Source: Defluviitaleaceae bacterium (lineage in GTDB: Bacteria > Bacillota > Clostridia > Lachnospirales > WQUN01). From it: a stretch of 64,000 bases of DNA. The notes below the pieces were generated by a model. That model was not told the DNA's origin, did not search any database, and saw only the letters and a program-made list of their open reading frames with translations. Where the stretch lies: assembly GCA_009780315.1 (NCBI GenBank), contig WRAH01000002.1, positions 1 to 64,000 of the forward strand, in the 5' to 3' direction. This document shows, piece by piece, positions 1 through 8,830 of the stretch. A program made the position numbers and the translations under genes. Numbering within the stretch: the first letter of the stretch is position 1; each line of letters begins with the position of its first letter.

Positions 1-121
1 ATTAAACCAATGTGAAAGCCATGTAGACTTTATGATTGGTTCACCCTGTTTACAAGTCACAGGCAAAACCCATGACGGGCAACAGGTTCAAGTCTTCACC
101 AATGGTGAGTGGGCGATTTAA
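1..121 (+). CDS. C-terminal end of an M29-family (AmpS/AmpT-like) metallo-aminopeptidase, partial
   Basis: The frame is open from the window edge to a TAA at 119-121 and gives about 39 residues. They contain HVDFMIGSP followed by VTGKTHDGQQ and VFTNGEWAI. This matches the usual end of M29 aminopeptidases, where HVDFMIGS carries a late metal-site His and Asp and the protein closes with a short beta hairpin ending in NG-W. Family knowledge: these enzymes remove N-terminal residues from peptides in the cytoplasm. The gene is followed by a strong terminator and then by a peptide importer. The identification rests on a short tail only. Confidence 0.7.
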   Translation, partial: LNQCESHVDFMIGSPCLQVTGKTHDGQQVQVFTNGEWAI

Positions 122-138
122 TCACTTATACACCAAAT

Positions 139-180
139 AAAAAAAGAGACAGTCTTAAATATTAAGACTGTCTCTTTTTT
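139..180. terminator. Intrinsic terminator after the aminopeptidase gene
   Basis: A perfect inverted repeat has arms AAAGAGACAGTCTTAA and TTAAGACTGTCTCTTT around a 3-nt loop. It is followed by a T-run on the plus strand and preceded by an A-run, so it could also stop transcription on the minus strand. Confidence 0.9.
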
Positions 181-197
181 ATTCATTTTTGTAACCC

Positions 198-255
198 TTG
201 ACATTTCTGTCCGTGTCGTGATAGATTTAAATTGTGCATGAAATAGTCTTATAAT
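198..255 (+). promoter_or_regulatory. Promoter region of the opp operon
   Basis: A perfect TTGACA at 198-203 has only a weak -10 (TAGATT at 222-227) at correct spacing. A perfect TATAAT lies at 250-255, 31 nt before the oppA start, without a clear -35. Which pair is used cannot be decided by eye. The ribosome site AGGAGGA is at 274-280. Confidence 0.35.
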
Positions 256-285
256 CAGTGAAGTTAAAATTTTAGGAGGATTGTT

Positions 286-2025
286 ATGAAAAAACAAAGA
301 ACATTGTCATTTTTGTTTGTTGCCTTGTTGGCTTTAGTCGTTTTTGCCGCATGTAACACCAATAATAATGACAACGCAGCTGTTGATGTACCAGATGCAG
401 GTACATCGGCACAAGACAACCAAGCACAAACCAATGACATTGGTGAAGGCGCACTTGATACAGTGCAGTTTCTTAACCTTGCGCTTGGTGAAGAGCCGCG
501 TTCAATTGACGCGAGTTTAACCAGTGAAGCTGTTGGCGGAACAATTTTGACAAATATTCGTGAACCGCTGACCCGTATTATTCCCCTGTATCCAGAAAGC
601 GGATATATGTTTGAACCTGCTGGTGCCCGTTCATGGGAATCTAATGCTGACGGAACAGTGTGGACATTCCATTTGAATAATAATTATTGGGAAGATGGTG
701 TGCCTGTTACAGCCCATGACTATGTTTTTTCTATGCGCCGTACAGTAGCCCCTGAAACAGGTGCGCCTTTAAGCTTTATGCTTGCACCTTTGTTGCACTT
801 TGATGAAGTAAACGCAGGAGAATTGCCTCTTGAAAGCCTTGGCGTTCGGGCAATTGATGACATGACACTGGAAATATCCCTAACATCTCCTGTGCCGTTT
901 TTCATGAATTTGACAACCGACCGTGTCATGATGCCCCAGCGGGAGGATATTATTGCCCTTCATGGAGAAAGATATGGTTCTGGCGGTGAATTTACTATTG
1001 CCAACGGGCCATTTAGAATCGAAAGCTGGAATCAGCAAAGTTCCATTGTGCTTGTGCGCAACGAACACTACTGGGATAGCGACAACGTGCGTCTTGATAC
1101 AGTCACTTTTCACATCATGACCGATGCAACCACCCGCCATCATGCTTTTGAAGCGGGTGAAATTGATATTGTTGCTGTAACAACCCGTCAGTGGAGAGAC
1201 CATTTCTATGGTATGTCAGGTGTTATTCCTACAGTTGGTGTGCCAACACAAACCATCACCTATGCTTTCTTTAATACAGATGATGAGCTTTTCCAAAATG
1301 AGAATATTCGCAGAGCATTTATGATTGCCATTGACAGGGTAGAACTGAATGAAGTTGCCTTTGATGGCTTCCGTATTCCAACTTATGGCTGGATTGTGCC
1401 TTCAATTTCTGTAGGTGAGTATAACTTCCGCGAACATGCAGGCGACCCTATAAGAGAGTTGCAAGCCAATCATCCAGACCCGCGTGAATTGCTTATTCAA
1501 GGAATGCAAGAACTTGGATTGGGTGATGACCCATCTACACTCAATGTAACATTCAACCTTGCTGGAACAGATGAATGGTTCCGCACCCTTGGTGAATATT
1601 TACAGCAAATTTATAGTGTAAATTTAGGCGTAAATATGCAAATTAACTTTGCTGAATGGGGCATATTCTTTGACAATGTTCAAAACGGTAACTTCCAAAT
1701 TGGATTCATGGGTTGGGGTGCCTTCTTTAACGAGCCTTTTGACGTGTTAAATATTTTTATGTCTGAAACCAATGCGGTGCATACAGGTTGGGCAAATGCA
1801 GAGTTTGACGAACTGATTAACCGTGCAATGGTAGAGCTTGATGAATGGGAGCGTCTCCAATTGTATATTCAAGCGGAACGTATCCTCATTTATGATGAAG
1901 CGGCTGTTATGCCCCTTGCAACAACGACCTTAAACTCTTTTAGACGTGATTTTGTTCGTGGTGTAAGACCGTCTACCTTTGGCGACGCAGTGTTGAAATA
2001 TCACTATACAAGCGGTCGCCCTTAA
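286..2025 (+). CDS. oppA: Oligopeptide ABC transporter substrate-binding lipoprotein (OppA/DppA family)
   Basis: This is a 579-residue SBP_bac_5 protein. It starts with a lipoprotein signal peptide (KKQR, hydrophobic stretch, VFAAC with lipid Cys23), followed by an Asn/Asp-rich linker to about residue 55. The two-lobed peptide-binding fold then follows; W-F-L-N-N-YWEDG near residue 125 and VTAHDYVFSMRR are typical family sequence. Family role: captures peptides outside the membrane and delivers them to OppBC. AGGAGGA sits 5 nt before the ATG. It is first in the oppABCDF run, and a hairpin separates it from oppB. The actual peptide preference cannot be read from sequence. Confidence 0.93.
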   Translation: MKKQRTLSFLFVALLALVVFAACNTNNNDNAAVDVPDAGTSAQDNQAQTNDIGEGALDTVQFLNLALGEEPRSIDASLTSEAVGGTILTNIREPLTRIIPLYPESGYMFEPAGARSWESNADGTVWTFHLNNNYWEDGVPVTAHDYVFSMRRTVAPETGAPLSFMLAPLLHFDEVNAGELPLESLGVRAIDDMTLEISLTSPVPFFMNLTTDRVMMPQREDIIALHGERYGSGGEFTIANGPFRIESWNQQSSIVLVRNEHYWDSDNVRLDTVTFHIMTDATTRHHAFEAGEIDIVAVTTRQWRDHFYGMSGVIPTVGVPTQTITYAFFNTDDELFQNENIRRAFMIAIDRVELNEVAFDGFRIPTYGWIVPSISVGEYNFREHAGDPIRELQANHPDPRELLIQGMQELGLGDDPSTLNVTFNLAGTDEWFRTLGEYLQQIYSVNLGVNMQINFAEWGIFFDNVQNGNFQIGFMGWGAFFNEPFDVLNIFMSETNAVHTGWANAEFDELINRAMVELDEWERLQLYIQAERILIYDEAAVMPLATTTLNSFRRDFVRGVRPSTFGDAVLKYHYTSGRP

Positions 2026-2043
2026 TCACTTTGTTTTTTATAT

Positions 2044-2074
2044 GGGGCGCAGGGAATGTCTGCGTCCCTTTTTT
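2044..2074 (+). terminator. Partial terminator/attenuator between oppA and oppB
   Basis: The hairpin GGGGCGCAG / CTGCGTCCC (one G-T pair, 7-nt loop) is followed by six or more T. It sits in the 74-bp gap between the binding-protein gene and the permease genes, a common arrangement that gives excess binding protein over membrane components. Confidence 0.75.
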
Positions 2075-2099
2075 AAAATTTCCCTAAGGGGGCATTGAA

Positions 2100-3038
2100 A
2101 TGAAGTTAGTCGTTTATATTCTAAAGCGTTTAGGGCTTATGCTTATTTCCCTATTTATGATTGTAACCATAACATTTTTCTTAATGCGCAGTATTCCTGG
2201 TGACCCGCTTTCACATATGGCGCGTTCATTACCAGAGCAAACCCGCGCGAACTTTATGGCACGATATGGGCTTGACCAACCATTGTTTAATCAATATTTA
2301 ATTTATCTTCGTAATCTTGCACAAGGAGATTTGGGCGAGTCTTTGGCATTCCCAGGGCGTTCTGTGACAGAAACCATTGGAAGAACCTCTCCTGTTTCTG
2401 CCCAAGGCGGGGGTATTGCACTGGCTATAGGGCTTGTGATTGGTACAGTTTTAGGTATTATTGCGGCATTGTTTAGAAATAGATTGCCAGACTATATTGT
2501 GATGATTATTGCAATACTTGGTGTCACTGTACCTGTTTTTGTTATTGCCCCGCTTTTACAGCTTGTTTTTGCTGTGCGGCTTGGTTGGCTTCCTACATTT
2601 GGTTGGGGTACTCCGCGCCATATGGTGATGCCTGTGATGGTCATGGCTTTTTTGCCCATTGCCACGTATGCCCGCTATATGAAGTCAAGTATGCTGGACA
2701 CTTTAGGGCAAGATTATATTTTAACTGCCCAATCCAAGGGTGTCAGTGAAACCAATGTGATACTCAAACACGCTTTGCGCAATTCGCTTCTGCCAGCAAT
2801 CACCATATTAAGCGGAAGTATTGTAGGCATATTTACAGGTGCTTTTGTAGTAGAGTCCATTTTTTCAATACCAGGTATCGGTACACATTTTGTAACCAGT
2901 ATACACAATAATGATTACACAATGATTATGGGAACTACGGTATTTTTTGCCGTCCTATTTGTTGTGATGCAGTTTGTGGTTGATTTTATTTATGTACTGG
3001 TTGACCCACGCATTAAGCTTATGCATGAAACGCATTAG
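2100..3038 (+). CDS. oppB: Peptide ABC transporter permease (OppB/DppB family)
   Basis: The 312-residue inner membrane protein has an N-terminal membrane helix (residues about 8-28), the family's MRSIPGDP motif near residue 30, and a BPD_transp_1 domain over the second half with an EAA-type loop (ARYMKSSMLDTLGQDYILTA, then KGVS near residue 210) that docks the ATPases. The ribosome site is GGGGGC before the ATG at 2100. It forms the channel with OppC. Length and topology are normal. Confidence 0.93.
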   Translation: MKLVVYILKRLGLMLISLFMIVTITFFLMRSIPGDPLSHMARSLPEQTRANFMARYGLDQPLFNQYLIYLRNLAQGDLGESLAFPGRSVTETIGRTSPVSAQGGGIALAIGLVIGTVLGIIAALFRNRLPDYIVMIIAILGVTVPVFVIAPLLQLVFAVRLGWLPTFGWGTPRHMVMPVMVMAFLPIATYARYMKSSMLDTLGQDYILTAQSKGVSETNVILKHALRNSLLPAITILSGSIVGIFTGAFVVESIFSIPGIGTHFVTSIHNNDYTMIMGTTVFFAVLFVVMQFVVDFIYVLVDPRIKLMHETH

Positions 3039-3050
3039 GAGGGGATGATG

Positions 3051-3974
3051 ATGAAAAGCGATATTCCCAAGGAAAAATTTGAGATAATCGGCGCGGATGA
3101 GTCCCAACAGGAATTGATTGGGCGCGCAAGAGTAAGTTATATGAAAGATGCTTGGCGGCGGTTAAAAGAAAATAAAACTGCCATGGCGGCGTTGGTGGTG
3201 CTGTGTTTTCTTATTTTAATGTGCATTATAGGGCCTATGATTAGCGGGCATTCTTTTGAAGAAATCAATCCAGCCCACCGCAATCAACCTCCAAGCAGTG
3301 AGCATTGGTTTGGAACAGATAGGCTTGGGCGTGACCTTTTTACAAGGGTTTGGACTGGCGGGCGCGTTTCTATTATTATTGGCGTATCTGCCGCGTTGAT
3401 TGCCGCTGTGGTTGGTATTTTATATGGCGGGATTTGTGCGTACTTTGGCGGTATGGTTGATGTTATTATGATGCGCATTTTAGAAATATTTGCAAGTGTA
3501 CCCAGTCTTATATATGTTGTCATTTTCTCCATTGTATTGGGCAATGCCAACCTTACAACGATTTTGGTGGCATTGTGCGTTGCGGCATGGGTTGGCCCAG
3601 CACGTCTTGTACGGGGGCAAATGCTTCAAATCCGCAATCAAGAATTTGTTTTGGCTGCCCAAGCTTTGGGTGTCAGCTCGTTCAAAATCATTCTCAAGCA
3701 TATGGTTCCTAATACTTTAAGCGTTGTGATTGTGGCAATAACCTTTGCTGTACCTGGGTTCATATTTACAGAAGCTTTCCTTAGCTTTATCGGACTGGGT
3801 GTTCAGCCGCCAAATACATCATGGGGTGCTTTGGTTGCCATGGCGCAATCGGAGTTTATGTTCTTCCCATATCAGATGTTTTTTCCAGCAATAATGATTG
3901 CATTAACTATGCTTTCATTTACATTGTTTGGCGATGGTTTGCGTGACGCTTTAGACCCAAGGCTTAGAAAGTAA
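3051..3974 (+). CDS. oppC: Peptide ABC transporter permease (OppC/DppC family)
   Basis: This is the partner permease of OppB. It has a cytoplasmic N-terminus, a first membrane helix near residues 45-65, the OppC_N motif HWFGTDRLGRDLFTRVWTGG, and a BPD_transp_1 domain with the EAA loop (ARLVRGQMLQ ... AAQALG). Three in-frame ATG codons occur at 3045, 3048 and 3051. AGGAGG at 3037-3042 is 8 nt from the third but only 2 nt from the first, so 3051 is preferred (307 residues). It is 12 bp downstream of oppB. Confidence 0.92.
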   Translation: MKSDIPKEKFEIIGADESQQELIGRARVSYMKDAWRRLKENKTAMAALVVLCFLILMCIIGPMISGHSFEEINPAHRNQPPSSEHWFGTDRLGRDLFTRVWTGGRVSIIIGVSAALIAAVVGILYGGICAYFGGMVDVIMMRILEIFASVPSLIYVVIFSIVLGNANLTTILVALCVAAWVGPARLVRGQMLQIRNQEFVLAAQALGVSSFKIILKHMVPNTLSVVIVAITFAVPGFIFTEAFLSFIGLGVQPPNTSWGALVAMAQSEFMFFPYQMFFPAIMIALTMLSFTLFGDGLRDALDPRLRK

Positions 3975-3990
3975 TGGAGGGTAAATAACT

Positions 3991-5010
3991 ATGGAACATT
4001 TGCTTAATGTACGGGATTTGGCAGTGTCTTTTCATACCCATGCAGGTGAAGTAAAAGCTGTACGCGGCATAAATTTTCATTTGGATAAAAACGAAACCTT
4101 GGCATTTGTAGGGGAATCTGGTTGCGGAAAGACTGTGACTGCCAAAACAATTTTGAGACTTTTAAAACCGCCATTTGTTGAAATTGGTGCAGAGTCTTCT
4201 ATAGAATTTCAAGGGCAAGATGTTATAAAAATGAGTAAGAAAAACTTGCAAAAATATCGCGGGAAAGATGTAAGCATGATTTTTCAAGACCCCATGACAA
4301 GCCTTAACCCAACCATGACTTGTGGTAAGCAAATTATGGAGTCGGTGCTTTTGCATGTGACAAAAAACAAAAAAGAAGCCTATGACATTGCACTAGACAC
4401 GTTAAAAATGGTGCAAATTCCAGACCCAGAAAAAAGAATGAAGCAATATCCCCACGAATTATCAGGGGGAATGCGTCAAAGGATTATGATTGCCATAGCC
4501 CTTTCGTGTAAACCCAGCATTCTTATTGCAGACGAGCCTACAACGGCACTGGATGTAACCATTCAAGCACAGGTCATAGATTTATTGCGCGAACTCAAAA
4601 CAGCTACAAAAGCGGCAGTCATTCTTGTCACCCATGATTTAGGCGTGGTGGCTAATTTTGCAGACCGTATTCAAGTCATGTATGCTGGTAAAATTGTAGA
4701 GCGCGGCACGGCACAGGATATTTTTTATAAGTCGCGTCACCCATATACTTGGGCACTTTTAAATTCTGTTCCAAAGCTTGCAAAGGAGCGTAAACAGGCA
4801 TTGTATTCCTTACGCGGAACACCACCTGACTTGATTCTTCCGTTAGAACACTGTCCGTTTGCGGCACGGTGTCAATATTGTATGCCAATTTGCAAGGAAG
4901 TTTTTCCTGAAGAAACGGTTATTGACGGGCAGCATAGTGTACACTGTTTCCTCACGCACCCTAACGCACCAGCAGTAACACCGTTGTATCAAATGGAGGT
5001 ATCATCATGA
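3991..5010 (+). CDS. oppD: Peptide ABC transporter ATP-binding protein (OppD/DppD family)
   Basis: The 339-residue ATPase has Walker A GESGCGKT (41-48), Q-loop FQDPMTSLNP (99-108), signature LSGGM (157-161), Walker B ILIADE (177-182) and the switch His in THDLG. The C-terminal oligo_HPY region contains the cysteine group CPFAARCQYC ... C ... C seen in this family. It energises uptake together with OppF. GGAGGG precedes the ATG, and the stop overlaps the oppF start as ATGA, which suggests translational coupling. Confidence 0.95.
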   Translation: MEHLLNVRDLAVSFHTHAGEVKAVRGINFHLDKNETLAFVGESGCGKTVTAKTILRLLKPPFVEIGAESSIEFQGQDVIKMSKKNLQKYRGKDVSMIFQDPMTSLNPTMTCGKQIMESVLLHVTKNKKEAYDIALDTLKMVQIPDPEKRMKQYPHELSGGMRQRIMIAIALSCKPSILIADEPTTALDVTIQAQVIDLLRELKTATKAAVILVTHDLGVVANFADRIQVMYAGKIVERGTAQDIFYKSRHPYTWALLNSVPKLAKERKQALYSLRGTPPDLILPLEHCPFAARCQYCMPICKEVFPEETVIDGQHSVHCFLTHPNAPAVTPLYQMEVSS

Positions 5011-5960
5011 AACCTTTGGTTGAGGTAAAAGGCTTAAAGAAATATTTTAATGTAGGGCGCAATACTGTGCTAAAAGCTGTAGATGATTTAAGTTTTACGA
5101 TTTACCAAGGGGAAACACTGGGGCTGGTTGGTGAATCTGGTTGTGGTAAAACCACCTGTGGGCGTACAATTTTGAAATTGTATGAACCTACAGGCGGCAG
5201 TATTATTTACAATGGAAAAGACATGAATACAAAACAGCCCCGCAGTGAAATAATGAATTTTAAAAAAAGTGCCCAAATCATTTTTCAAGACCCATATTCT
5301 GCATTAGACCCACGCATGACCATTGAAGAAATTATTTCCGAGGGAATAAGTGTTCACTATAGGAAAACCCGTTCGGAAACTGCGGAAATTGTAAATGAAC
5401 TGCTAACGAAAATTGGGTTGACAGGAGATTTTGCAAACCGTTTCCCTCATGAACTTTCTGGCGGACAGCGTCAGCGTGTAGGCATTGCGCGGGCATTGGC
5501 AGTAAATCCAGACTTTATTGTGTGTGACGAGCCTATTTCTGCACTGGATGTAAGCATACAGGCGCAAATTGTGAACCTTCTCATTAGCCTTCAAAAGGAA
5601 CGCAATTTAACTTACCTTTTTATTTCTCACGACTTGTCTATGGTGAAACATATTTCCGACAGAGTAGGGGTTATGTACTTGGGCAATTTGGTGGAACTTG
5701 CAGACAGTGAAACCCTTTTTGCCGAGCCTAAGCACCCTTATACAAAGGCACTCATGTCTGCAATACTCACGGCAGACCCTGATTTTGAAAAGGTAAGGGA
5801 ACGCCAAAAGTTACAAGGGGAAATTCCAAGCCCAATCAATCCGCCGTCTGGTTGTAAGTTTAGAACACGTTGCCCCTATGCAGATGGGTCTTGCGCGCAA
5901 ACTGTGCCGGAATTACGTGAGGTTAGCCCTGGACATTTCACTGCCTGTGTTAAAGAATAG
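5007..5960 (+). CDS. oppF: Peptide ABC transporter ATP-binding protein (OppF/DppF family)
   Basis: This second ATPase has 317 residues: Walker A GESGCGKT (42-49), Q-loop [10 protein letters not shown], signature LSGGQ (150-154), Walker B FIVCDE (170-175), switch His in SHDLS, and the C-terminal oligo_HPY region with [10 protein letters not shown]. It overlaps oppD by 4 bp. Next comes tldD after 9 bp, so the operon probably continues into the protease genes. Confidence 0.95.
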   Translation: MKPLVEVKGLKKYFNVGRNTVLKAVDDLSFTIYQGETLGLVGESGCGKTTCGRTILKLYEPTGGSIIYNGKDMNTKQPRSEIMNFKKSAQIIFQDPYSALDPRMTIEEIISEGISVHYRKTRSETAEIVNELLTKIGLTGDFANRFPHELSGGQRQRVGIARALAVNPDFIVCDEPISALDVSIQAQIVNLLISLQKERNLTYLFISHDLSMVKHISDRVGVMYLGNLVELADSETLFAEPKHPYTKALMSAILTADPDFEKVRERQKLQGEIPSPINPPSGCKFRTRCPYADGSCAQTVPELREVSPGHFTACVKE

Positions 5961-5969
5961 GGGATAATT

Positions 5970-7346
5970 ATGCTGAATAAACCATCTATTGAAAGAATCA
6001 TCAATGCCGCCCTTGAATTTGGAGATTTTGCCGAAGTCTTTTGTGAACGCAATGTAAAAAGCTTGATTACTGCAAATTCTCAAAAAGTAGAAACAAGTTC
6101 TACAGGTGTTGAAGCAGGTACAGGTGTACGGATTTTCCGCGGGCTAGACGAGATTTATGTCTACACCAGCGGTTATAGTGAAGACAAGATTATAAAAATT
6201 TTAAAAGATACAGTGGGCAGTTTAAAAAACGACAGTAGTTTTAGTACGCCAACCTTTGCTGCTGCAACAAACTACAATCGTTTTCAAGGGGAACTCCATA
6301 CCAGTGTAAACTATGGCAGAAAGCTTGAAATTGTAAACCGCGCACTCATTGCAGGTAAGGAATACTCATCAGATATTGGGCAGATGTTTGCGCGTTATTT
6401 TGATATGTGTCAAGATGTGGTGATTGCCAATAGCGAAGGTATTTATGCTGAAGATAAACGGGTGAAAACAAGAATGCTTATTACAGCATATGCCCAAGGC
6501 AAAAATGGTGTTGCAAGCGGCTGGCAAGGGCCAGGCGCAATGAAGGGCTTTGAATTTTACACCACATTAAATATCGAAGATTATGCAAAAGAAGCGGCAC
6601 GGATTGCGATAAACATGAGTAATGCAGAAAAATGCCGCGGCGGGCGTATGCCTGTGATAGTTGCTAATGGGTTTGGCGGGTTAATTTTTCATGAAGCCTG
6701 TGGACATAGCCTAGAGGCAAGTGCTGTGGCAATAGGCACATCAGAATTTTCAGGCAAACTAGGGCAAACTGTAGCAAGTCCGCTATTGACATTGGTTGAT
6801 GATGGTACTGTAGATGGCGCGTGGGGTTCCCTTGCAGTGGATGATGAAGGGACACCTACACAAAAAAATGTGCTTATTGAAAATGGTGTTTTAAAATCAT
6901 ACATGATTGATAAGTTAAATGCACGGCGTATGGCTACACCTTCAACTGGTTCAGGGCGGCGGCAAAATTACCGCTTTGCACCAACTTCTCGTATGACAAA
7001 CACATATATTGAGGGCGGTGTAACGAACCCAGATGAAATAATTGCAAATACCGAACGTGGATTGTATGTAAGTTATATAAACGGCGGCTCGGTTAATCCT
7101 GCCACAGGTGATTTTAATTTTGCCGCCACAGAAAGCTTCATGATTGAAAATGGTAAAATAGCTGCCCCTGTAAGTGGCGCAACCCTTATAGGTAATGGAT
7201 TGCAAGTGCTAAAAGATGTAGATATGGTAGGCAATAATCCAAAACTTGGTGAGGGGTTTTGTTTTGCAGGCAGCGGTGCGCTCTTTATCAGTGCAGGGCA
7301 ACCTACAGTGCGTGTCTCCGAAATGACTGTTGGAGGTGTTAAATAA
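5970..7346 (+). CDS. tldD: TldD-family metalloprotease subunit
   Basis: The 458-residue protein belongs to the PmbA/TldD family. The zinc motif HEACGH is at 241-246, inside the conserved block FGGLIFHEACGHSLEA, as in catalytic TldD. Known family role: TldD pairs with TldE (PmbA) to form a protease that threads unfolded peptides, for example in microcin maturation and CcdA degradation in E. coli. It sits 9 bp after oppF and its stop overlaps the next start by one base, so it is in the peptide-transport operon. Substrates here are unknown; imported or ribosomally made peptides are an inference from context. Confidence 0.92.
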   Translation: MLNKPSIERIINAALEFGDFAEVFCERNVKSLITANSQKVETSSTGVEAGTGVRIFRGLDEIYVYTSGYSEDKIIKILKDTVGSLKNDSSFSTPTFAAATNYNRFQGELHTSVNYGRKLEIVNRALIAGKEYSSDIGQMFARYFDMCQDVVIANSEGIYAEDKRVKTRMLITAYAQGKNGVASGWQGPGAMKGFEFYTTLNIEDYAKEAARIAINMSNAEKCRGGRMPVIVANGFGGLIFHEACGHSLEASAVAIGTSEFSGKLGQTVASPLLTLVDDGTVDGAWGSLAVDDEGTPTQKNVLIENGVLKSYMIDKLNARRMATPSTGSGRRQNYRFAPTSRMTNTYIEGGVTNPDEIIANTERGLYVSYINGGSVNPATGDFNFAATESFMIENGKIAAPVSGATLIGNGLQVLKDVDMVGNNPKLGEGFCFAGSGALFISAGQPTVRVSEMTVGGVK

Positions 7347-8662
7347 TGAACCCATACACGAATGCAGTAACAAAAAAAGCCATAGCGCAGGGCATTACAC
7401 AGTTGCATTTTCATATAGAAGATATTAAAAAGCAAGAGTTAACAACACTGAATGGTGAAATTGAATTTATAAGTGCATCAAATGAAACGCTGGTGTTAAT
7501 CGAAGGTGAATACAATGGATATATAGGCAGTGCATATACAGAAGATTGTGATGAAAGCACCATAATGTCACTACTTGAAAACATCATCCAAACTGCGACC
7601 CAGAATAAAGTACCCTATATTGAAAAATCCATTCATACATTAAATGTACCCACAAATAGAAGTATCCCATTTAACACAAAAGAAATTGCAGAGAAGTTGA
7701 TTACAGCAGAAAAAACGGCACGGGAAAGTGTCAAAAATATAGAAGTTTTCCGTTCAGGACTTGTTCACCATCAAAAAACAATCACCCTTGTAAATAGTGA
7801 TGGCAAAAGTATGTCTGATATGGTTAGCTATTTTTCCGTTTCTACAAATATCATGACAAAAGATGGCGAGCAAACCCAAAGCGCACGTAAACACATGTTA
7901 TTTGAAAGTGTAGCAGATGTGGACTTGACTGCCTTCATCATTAAAGCCGCCCGTGAAGCGTCACAAATGCTAAATAGTCAGCCATGTGCCAGTGGAAACT
8001 ACAAAGTAGTACTGCAAAATAATGTGACAGCAGAATTATTTGGTGCATTTCTCCCAGCTTTTCAAGCAGATAAATGTCAAAATAAAATGAGTTTTTTAAT
8101 GGATAAATTGGGTGATGTAGTCAGTAGTACGCACTTTATTGCATATGAAGACCCAAGCAGTCTAATTCACCGTTGTTTTGATGACGAAGGTACACTAACC
8201 TCAAAAAAAGCCCTCATAAATGAGGGCAAGTTAAGTAATTATTTCCACAATAATGATACTGGGCAAAAAGCCAAACAACAATCAACAGGAAACGGCTTTA
8301 GACAAAACTACAATGAGAGTATTTCCAGTGCATATACCAATGTAGTGATAAAAATAGGTAAAGATAGCCTAACAGATTTAATAAAAAATACAGGGAGTGG
8401 TATTTTGATTACTTCCTGTGACGGCATTTTTGCTGGGGTCAATCCTACATCAGGGGATTTTTCGGTTATTTCAAAGGGTTATATGATTAAAGACGGTGCT
8501 TTGGCAGAACCTATAAGCGGAATAACCATAGGCGGTACTTTATTTGACATCTTATCTGCAACAGAGGAATGCGGAAATGATAGCATAACAATAAACAGTA
8601 ACACAGGCATTGTATCCGCACCATCAATAAGGCTATCAAGTGTTGTTGTCACTGGTGTGTGA
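7346..8662 (+). CDS. pmbA: TldE/PmbA-family protease partner
   Basis: The 438-residue homologue of the previous gene lacks the HExxxH zinc motif, as expected for the non-catalytic TldE/PmbA subunit. The C-terminal blocks GNGFRQNYN, GVNPTSGDFSVISKGYMIKDG and EPISGITIGG are typical of the family. The start overlaps the tldD stop by one base (TAATG), consistent with equal production of the heterodimer. The 168 bp that follow, to the convergent glycosyltransferase gene, show no recognisable element. Confidence 0.9.
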   Translation: MNPYTNAVTKKAIAQGITQLHFHIEDIKKQELTTLNGEIEFISASNETLVLIEGEYNGYIGSAYTEDCDESTIMSLLENIIQTATQNKVPYIEKSIHTLNVPTNRSIPFNTKEIAEKLITAEKTARESVKNIEVFRSGLVHHQKTITLVNSDGKSMSDMVSYFSVSTNIMTKDGEQTQSARKHMLFESVADVDLTAFIIKAAREASQMLNSQPCASGNYKVVLQNNVTAELFGAFLPAFQADKCQNKMSFLMDKLGDVVSSTHFIAYEDPSSLIHRCFDDEGTLTSKKALINEGKLSNYFHNNDTGQKAKQQSTGNGFRQNYNESISSAYTNVVIKIGKDSLTDLIKNTGSGILITSCDGIFAGVNPTSGDFSVISKGYMIKDGALAEPISGITIGGTLFDILSATEECGNDSITINSNTGIVSAPSIRLSSVVVTGV

Positions 8663-8830
8663 TTTTGCCCCACGGACTTTCTTCCTTAGATTTGTTCATG
8701 TTTCATTGTAGATGGTAGTTTAGGATAGGCATGTGAGTGAATGAAGCAAGTTGGATGCATACAATTTGCAAAGGGTTGACCTGTGATAGCAACACCTACA
8801 CGCCTTGGATAGATATTTTTTGATATCCAC

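Noticed and set aside
8663..8830. Short minus-strand frame ending at 8686 beyond the glycosyltransferase gene
   Set aside because: It mostly overlaps the glycosyltransferase in another frame, has no family features, and contains poor codon choices; the stretch is probably non-coding.
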